Source of the DNA: Dendrocalamus latiflorus
Lineage: Eukaryota; Streptophyta; Magnoliopsida; Poales; Poaceae
NCBI GenBank assembly: GCA_017311315.1
Contig: CM029644.1
Location: 32,197,606 to 32,261,605, forward strand
Length of the DNA: 64,000 nt
Direction: 5' to 3'
Both the position numbers and the translations under genes were made by a program. Under the pieces are notes generated by a model. The model ran no database searches and was not told the origin of the DNA. It saw only the letters and a list, made by a program, of their open reading frames with translations. Of this stretch, positions 58,861-64,000 are shown piece by piece. Positions within the stretch are counted from its first letter, which is position 1. Each line of letters starts with the position of its first letter.

Positions 58861-59399
58861 GCTACGGCGAGTGCACACGCGAACGTGCGACTTCGATTTA
58901 TACTCAGCCCCGTACCCCTGGCTACGGCGAGTGCACACGCGAACGTGCGTCTTTGGTTTATACTCAGTCCCGCACCCCTGGCTACGGCGAGTGCACACGC
59001 GAACGTGCGTCTTTGGTTTATACTCAGTCCCGCACCCCTGGCTACGGCGAGTGCACACGCGAACGTGCGTCTTTGGTTTATACTCAGTCCCGTACCCCTG
59101 GCTACGGCGAGTGCACACGCGAACGTGCATCTTTGGTTTATACTCAGTCCCGCACCCCTGGCTACGGCGAGTGCACACGCGAACGTGCGACTTCGATTTA
59201 TACTCAGCCCCGTACCCCTGGCTACGGCGAGTGCACACGCGAACGTGCGTCTTTGGTTTATACTCAGTCCCGCACCCCTGGCTACGGCGAGTGCACACGC
59301 GAACGTGCGTCTTTGGTTTATACTCAGTCCCGTACCCCTGGCTACGGCGAGTGCACACGCGAACGTGCGTCTTTGGTTTATACTCAGGGGAACGCGCGC
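58861..59399. repeat. 60 bp tandem array, nine homogeneous units
   Basis: Exact 60 bp period: 'gctacggcgagtgcacacgc', 'gaacgtgcgtctttggttta', 'tactcagtcccgcacccctg'. Most units differ by only 0-3 bases. A distinct variant (gcgacttcgattta with cagccccgta) occupies units 1 and 6, 300 bp apart. Because 60 is a multiple of three, all six frames stay open; those frames are not evidence of a protein. Confidence 0.96.
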
Positions 59400-59632
59400 G
59401 TTGGCTAAGCTTGCGCGCACCTTCACCGCGTACTTGGGCGTAATAAAGGAAGATTAGCGACAAACGGCGATCTTCACTACATCCCCGTTTGCGCGGGTGA
59501 GCAACTACAAAGGATGGGTATACTAACCGTTTGCCCTTGGTGTGGCCGAAGCCTCTAGTCGGTAGACATCTGCAGGGCCGGCCAGGGCGCCTGTGAATGG
59601 CCCCGCGGACCTCCGTGCGGTGACGCCAGCTT
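59400..59632. other. Spacer between array and protease region
   Basis: In the place where reverse transcriptase would be expected to begin downstream of protease, no RT motif is present. This is therefore close to the point at which pol has been lost. Confidence 0.5.
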
Positions 59633-60554
59633 CTAGGAGCGCCGTTGGGCTTCGCGACGCGGGCACCTGGTACCTGGCTCGATGCGTCGGGCCATATCCT
59701 GGTCGCCTCGGACGGTGATGATGGTCCGGCGACCCGGGATCTTCATGCATAGGTAGCCGTGATGCGGTACCGCGCCGAAGGAGTTGAGGATTGGGCGCCC
59801 TAAGATGGCATTGTAGGGGTACGGAAGGTCGACCACGTCGAAGGTGGCATCTTCGGTCCGCACATTGTCACCTCGGCCGAAGGAGACTTGAAGACTGATT
59901 TGGCCCAGCGCCCGCAGGGGCTGTCCCCCGAAGCCCTGCAGTGGGATTCCCTAGGGCCCTAGGCGGCTTCGAGGGATCCCCATCTGGTCGAAGGCCGCCG
60001 CAAACAATACATTCGCGAAGCTACCGCCGTCCACCAAGGCGCGCCCCACGTCGCACCCCGCGATATTGACCCGGATGACCAGGGGGTCTTGATGAGGGAA
60101 ATCCACACCCTGGGCGTCGTCTGGTGTGAATGTAACTTCGTGCTGCGCCCAATCCGGCGGTGCTTGCGCTGGGTACGCCGCCACGTGATGTAGTCTTCGC
60201 GCATAGGCCTTCTGCTGCCGGTGCCGAGGCGAATTCCAGCGCAGAGCCTCCGGATATGACGTTAATGACCCTGCGGTAGGTTGCATCCGGGGCCTGCAAC
60301 GACAGGAGGCCCTCCCGAGGCTGCTGTACGTGAGCTTGGATCCGTAGGGGGCCTTCCTGGGGTTGCATCCCTTGCGCCTGTACCTGCATCCCTTGCGCCT
60401 GTACCTGCATGGGGGCCTCGTACGGGAATTGGACGTGGGCCACCGCAGGCGGGCGCGCCTCCGGGTTCCTGTCCCTGGCGACGCTGTCGCGCAGCGCCGC
60501 GATGGAGGTGCAGGCGCGGGTATCATGATTGCCGCGGCCGTGGACTACGCACAA
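59633..60554 (-). pseudogene. Ty3 gag end and aspartic protease, frame-broken
   Basis: Minus strand. CVVHGRGNHDTRAC (60550-60505) is a knuckle-like Cys/His segment. The protease has ALVDGGSFANVLF around 60040-60000, where the active-site triad is D-G-G, and the second conserved block YNAILGRPILNSFGAV at about 59820-59770. Frame changes at about 60190 and 59950 (TAG) separate the parts. After the block the frame ends near 59633 without reaching RT. Confidence 0.78.
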
Positions 60555-62122
60555 CAGTCCCTGATGCTGGTCATCGTAATCTCCGCGACCCTTATCGTCG
60601 CGGCCCCTGCCACGACCGCGCCCCCGGCCACGGCGCCCCCGGCCGCCTCGGCCCGCTGGAGCACCCTCGTCGGACCCGCCTTCGATGTCGAGGACGTACC
60701 GGTTTCGCCTCGACCTCTGCTGGCCGCGCTTGGGCTGATCGGACGACTCCTTATGCGAGTTGTCCCTGCGGTCGGGCGCGTCCCTGGATGACTCCTGCTT
60801 ACGCTTTCCCTTCGAAGAACCGCCCTTCGGCGGGTCTTTGGCTTTTGCCGAGGCTCCGGCCTGGTTGGTGTCGGAGTCGTCACCTTGCCTTCACCGCGCG
60901 TCTTCCTCCGCCCCTGGCGTACTCTTCCATCTTGTCGAAGAGCTTCGCCACCGTCTTGATTGGCTTTCCGCGCGTTGTACTCGGCCATCGGGCCCGGACG
61001 AAGGCCCTGTATGGCTGCATTGACGATGGTGGTCTCATTGACGTCCTTCACTTGACATCGAATCTTAGCGAAGCGTTTGAAGTAGTCCCGGAGCTTCTCC
61101 GAGGGTTTTTGCTTTACGGCAAAGAGTTGGTCCGCGTCGACCCGGTCGACGTAGTTTCCTTGGAAGTTGTTGTGAAGGCGGACGCGGAGCTGCTCCCACG
61201 CGTAGATGGAGCCCGGCTCTATGGTAAAAAACCAAGAGAGCGCCACTCCTTGTAGCGCGAGGGGGAGTCCCTTTGCCTTTGTGGTGTTGTCTCCGCCCGC
61301 GGCTTCGATCGCGGTTTCATATACGCGCACGAACTCACGGGGGTCCGTGTTGCCTTTGTACGAGTCGATGGCGCTAGGAAACTTGTAGTCTTCGGGCCAT
61401 GCCGCCTGCTGCAGCCCCGCCAAAAGCGGGGACTCCGGATCCACGCGCCGCAGCGGCACGCGGCTAGACGTGGGGGCTTCACGACTGTCCGCCCTCTCCG
61501 GCGTGGGCTCGGACGCGATTACTGGCGCGACCTGCTGACTCCGAGCCTCTTGTATATCTCTAACGGCTCCGCGAAGGTCCCCGAGCTCCCGCTGGAACGC
61601 GTTGAGAGCCGCCAGCAGGGCACTTTCCATCGTCGGTGCAGGCGGGGTCGCCGGTACTGCCGACGGGCGAATCGGCGCGGGGGACGACCGCGTCGCGAGG
61701 TCCCGAGCTGCCGGTCGCTCCGTCGTGGCTACCTCGAACCGCCCGGTCTGCGCCACCGGCGAGGGTTGTAGTGGGGGCGGCGAGGCCGGCTGTGGTTGCG
61801 TCGGCGGGGTAGGTTGTCGCCGCACCCGCGTCGGCGTCCTCGACCGCGGGGGTCCGTCCTCGCAGCGTCGGTGACGGGGCGGGTCGTCGCGTTGCCGGTG
61901 GCGAGGTTGGTTGTCGCGGTGCCGGTGACGAGGTTGGTCGTCGCGGTGCCGGTGACGAGGTTGGTCGTCACCGCGCGAACATCGATGTCTTCGGCCACCG
62001 CGCCTGCGTCGCCACCCGCGCCCGCCGCTGCCGATGCCGAAGCCCTGGTACTCATACGATGCTCCGGCCCGGTCGCCTTCTTTCCCCTTCGCCGCTGCTG
62101 AAGAAGCTTTTTTCGGTGCCAT
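60555..62122 (-). pseudogene. Ty3 gag with one frameshift
   Basis: Starts at ATG 62122 (MAPKKASSAAAKGKEG) about 50 bases after the LTR end and the 'ttggcgccgtccgtgggga' block. An Arg/Asp repeat region (RHRDDQPRHRHRDNQ) is followed by the conserved gag domain at about 61430-61000: DSYKGNTDPREFVRVYETAI, ALSWFFTIEPGSIYAWEQLR, LRDYFKRFAKIRC, IQGLRPGPMAEYNARK. Near 60985 a one-base shift moves the continuation to another frame. With the shift, only the core of gag could be made. Gag is the one module that this pol-less element could still supply or use. Confidence 0.85.
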
Positions 62123-62175
62123 CCTTCTTCTTCGGTCTTCAGGCTTGTCCTGTCCTCCCCACGGACGGCGCCAAC

Positions 62176-62420
62176 TGTTGTGGCTACAGACCAAACAGAG
62201 AGGGAGATGGTAGTGGAGAGTGATGAAGATAAGTGTAATGGCCTGGGTCCTCCCCATGGCTTACTCATATATATATACACATGAGGAGTGCTTTTACAGC
62301 TATACCCTTACATCTGGTTATCCCCTCTGGGGGCAGTTATGTCATTACACATGGCCTATTCTGGGCCTTATAATCTCCTACCAGGCCTGCTGGGTTTCGG
62401 TGGGGGCCACCCCTACGACA
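62176..62420 (-). repeat. 5' LTR of the 11.2 kb Ty3 element
   Basis: 245 bp. Relative to the other LTR I count two substitutions (agagag/agaggg; tttagg/tttcgg) and one extra G. In element orientation the LTR ends CACAACA and is followed by GTTGGCGCCGTCCGTGGGGA, the probable primer-site region; the primer tRNA is not assigned. Confidence 0.93.
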
Positions 62421-62425
62421 AGAAG

Positions 62426-63282
62426 GGTTCATTAATTGTGTTGAGACTTTCTATCATGATGATGAGGACAAGCAAGATCAGGCTGTAAATGTTGAATTGA
62501 GGAAATTTCAGAATAAAGATGGTTCCTTTGCGAAGAAGCTTGCTAGGACTTATCAAAACTTTGATTTTAAACCCAGGTAACTTAGTTCTGTACCTCAACC
62601 CCTTAAATATTTATGTTCCTGCATTGCTTTGTTAAATGTAAAGTAATTATCTATTCCTTTCAGCTTCTTGGTGGAGACTCTATGGAACTGAAACACCAGC
62701 TCTACAAAAGATGGCTATGAGAATCCTTTCACTTACTTCAAGCTCTTCTGGTTGTGAAAGAAACTGGAGCATTTTTTGATTTGGTTAGTCACTTAATCTC
62801 TAATCTCAAATCTAAATATTCAATTTAATCTCTAATCTCCAATCTAATTTGGTTATGTTCTTATGTTTTATACTTTTATAATTTTATTTGTAGATACATA
62901 CTAAGAGAAGAAATAGGCTAACTACAGCCCGCCTTAACTCTCTTGTCTTCATACAATTTAATTCCAAACTCATGACCAAGAGACAAAAGATCAAGTCAAA
63001 GAAGATTAGTGATGTTCTCCTATCCAATGATGTCATCGAAGCTCAAGGTTTCCTGTTTCATGGTGGAGAGGAGTGTGCAACGATTGTCTATCAGGATGAA
63101 GAAGAAGAAGAAATGCCCGGTACAGGGATACCTTGGTCTGTTATTGGAGAAGCAATGGGAGCAGGTGAACAACTTGAGCTGCGTCGAAGTTCAAGAATAA
63201 GAGAGCTCTATGCAGAAGAGGAATTGAGTCTGAAGAAGAGGAATTTGACAACGAGGATGACATGAATGAAGATGAATATTGA
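62426..63282 (+). pseudogene. hAT-superfamily transposase, C-terminal part
   Basis: Continues the gene interrupted at 51213. Encodes FYHDDEDKQDQAVNVELRKF, then after an intron (about 62579-62663) WWRLYGTETPALQKMAMRIL and LTSSSSGCERNWSIF, the hAT dimerisation signature, and after another intron KRRNRLTTARLNSLVFIQ and LELRRSSRIRELY. A one-base shift near 63215 changes frame before an acidic tail ending at TGA 63280-63282. Non-functional because of the insertion and upstream lesions. Confidence 0.83.
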
Positions 63283-63760
63283 GTATTTGAGTGGGTTGTG
63301 ATGTTTTATCTTTTAATTTTGAACTAAGTAGGACCTTAAACTATGATTTATGAACTTTGTATGGAATGTAATGTTCTTATGATCAGCAACAACTAAGTTG
63401 CCATGTTATGTGTTGGTATGATAGTTATGTAGTCATTGGATGTTTGTATCCCTCACCGTTGTTGTCCTCTTCCTTGCTATCATGGTTGATTTGATTTGTG
63501 TTGTTCGGTTATGTTCTGAAACAACTTTGACTTTGGTATACGTTTCCATTGATTTAACCTTTCTTTGTGCTTCTCTTTTTTTATTGTACAACCAGATGTG
63601 CCGTCCAAATCACAAAAGGAGGGGAAAGGAACTGAGAAATAATGGAACTACTGGGCTAATGAAGCTGATGTAAAGGTAAGCAAACATATTTGTGAAGGTT
63701 TTGATGCTGAGTGTATCCGAATGTCTAATACTAAACCTTCTTTTAAAATCTACTTAATCA
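63283..63760. other. 3' flank of the hAT pseudogene
   Basis: AT-rich. A short exon-like piece at 63594-63674 ends in AAAG|GTAAGC and could belong to whatever carried the villin fragment, but it has an internal stop and no recognised domain. No hAT terminal repeat could be identified. Confidence 0.35.
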
Positions 63761-63908
63761 GATCAAAGAAATACACCACTTTACTCAGGATGATTTGATG
63801 ACAAAGGATGTTTTCATTCTAGATTGTCAATCGGACATATTTGTTTGGGACCTTGGGTTGGCCAGGATGTGGATGCCAAAGTGAGATCACAAGCTATGGA
63901 TATTGGTT
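63761..63908 (+). pseudogene. VLN: Villin exon fragment
   Basis: After a TTAATCAG acceptor the sequence encodes IHHFTQDDLMTKDVFILDCQ and SDIFVW, then, following a short insertion or shift, VGQDVDAKVRSQAMDIG. This is a gelsolin-like repeat segment of plant villin, an actin-bundling protein. The frame break and a following TAG show that it is not a working exon. It may extend beyond the window. Confidence 0.75.
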
Positions 63909-64000
63909 AGGTATTTACAAAATTTACCTTGCATATTCTAATCTCTACTACATTTTCTGTTTGGTGTCTTACTTTCTTTTTCTCACTACTATTGTGCCAG

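Larger units (their letters stand above)
51219..62420 (-). mobile_element. Non-autonomous Ty3 element with gag, protease, antisense gene and three tandem arrays
   Basis: 11.2 kb, minus orientation, LTRs of 244 and 245 bp starting TGTTGTGG and ending ACGACA on the plus strand. The 5 bp duplication AGAAG is intact at 51214-51218 and 62421-62425. LTRs differ by two substitutions and one single-base indel. In element order: 5' LTR, gag, protease, a 60 bp array, a 52-54 bp array, a plus-strand (antisense) gene with introns and a nested hAT MITE, a 65 bp array, 3' LTR. No reverse transcriptase, RNase H or integrase sequence was found. It inserted into an hAT transposase pseudogene. Confidence 0.92.

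Noticed and set aside
52196..59399. CRISPR-like arrays
   Set aside because: The repeats are directly tandem without unique spacers, and lie inside a plant LTR retrotransposon.
58785..59463. Four overlapping frames above 200 codons, which might suggest a repeat protein
   Set aside because: A 60 bp repeat leaves all frames open by arithmetic; there is no codon-bias or domain evidence.

Overview
This window is plant nuclear DNA, almost certainly from a grass. The signs are GC-rich first exons, spliced genes with GT-AG introns, Tourist/Stowaway-scale MITEs, a grass-type Helitron, Ty3 chromoviruses primed by initiator tRNA-Met, and a Ty3 element with an antisense PF04195-type gene. No bacterial, organellar, rRNA, tRNA or CRISPR features were seen. 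Species cannot be named from the sequence alone.

Only two host genes look near-complete. (1) 2657-4331, minus: a two-exon group VII ERF transcription factor whose first exon starts with the Met-Cys N-degron (MCGGAII). Its intron carries a (TA)n tract of about 70 units and two almost identical copies of a MITE. (2) 15289-26783, plus: a 16-exon IBR3/ACAD10-type gene (aminoglycoside-phosphotransferase-like domain fused to acyl-CoA dehydrogenase, ending in the PTS1-like tripeptide ARL). Intron 3 holds a 4.6 kb Reina-like chromovirus, intron 2 a MITE, and exons 8 and 9 join one base out of frame. A third gene, an ATL-type RING-H2 ligase (36667-37086, minus), lost its start codon to a retrotransposon.

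The rest is mostly mobile DNA. 1-15 kb: MITEs with clear target duplications (hAT, PIF/Harbinger), a 1.9 kb non-autonomous MULE with hairpin-rich termini, a near-perfect foldback element, and a Ty3 remnant in which reverse transcriptase is joined to a piece of an antisense gene. 27-31 kb: a 5'-truncated Copia element with a tandem array in its LTR, two PIF MITEs sharing one TAA, and a Mutator-type MITE. 31993-36383: a Helitron carrying fragments of at least three unrelated genes (UAH, AMSH, an ANKRD13-type protein). 37087-50213: a Del/Tekay-like chromovirus with two 3,833 bp LTRs that look identical, dead coding regions, no target duplication, and a leader containing seven tandem hairpins with different stems but a constant TACG-like linker. 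50214-63282: a broken hAT transposase gene split by an 11.2 kb Ty3 element (51219-62420) that keeps gag and protease, lacks RT/RNase H/integrase, has three tandem-repeat arrays and an intron-containing antisense gene. The window ends in a villin exon fragment.

The items I consider most worth following are the covarying hairpin array (45621-45784), the pol-less Ty3 element with the antisense gene, the gene-capturing Helitron, the chimeric borders of the Del/Tekay element, and the reading-frame break in the IBR3-like gene.
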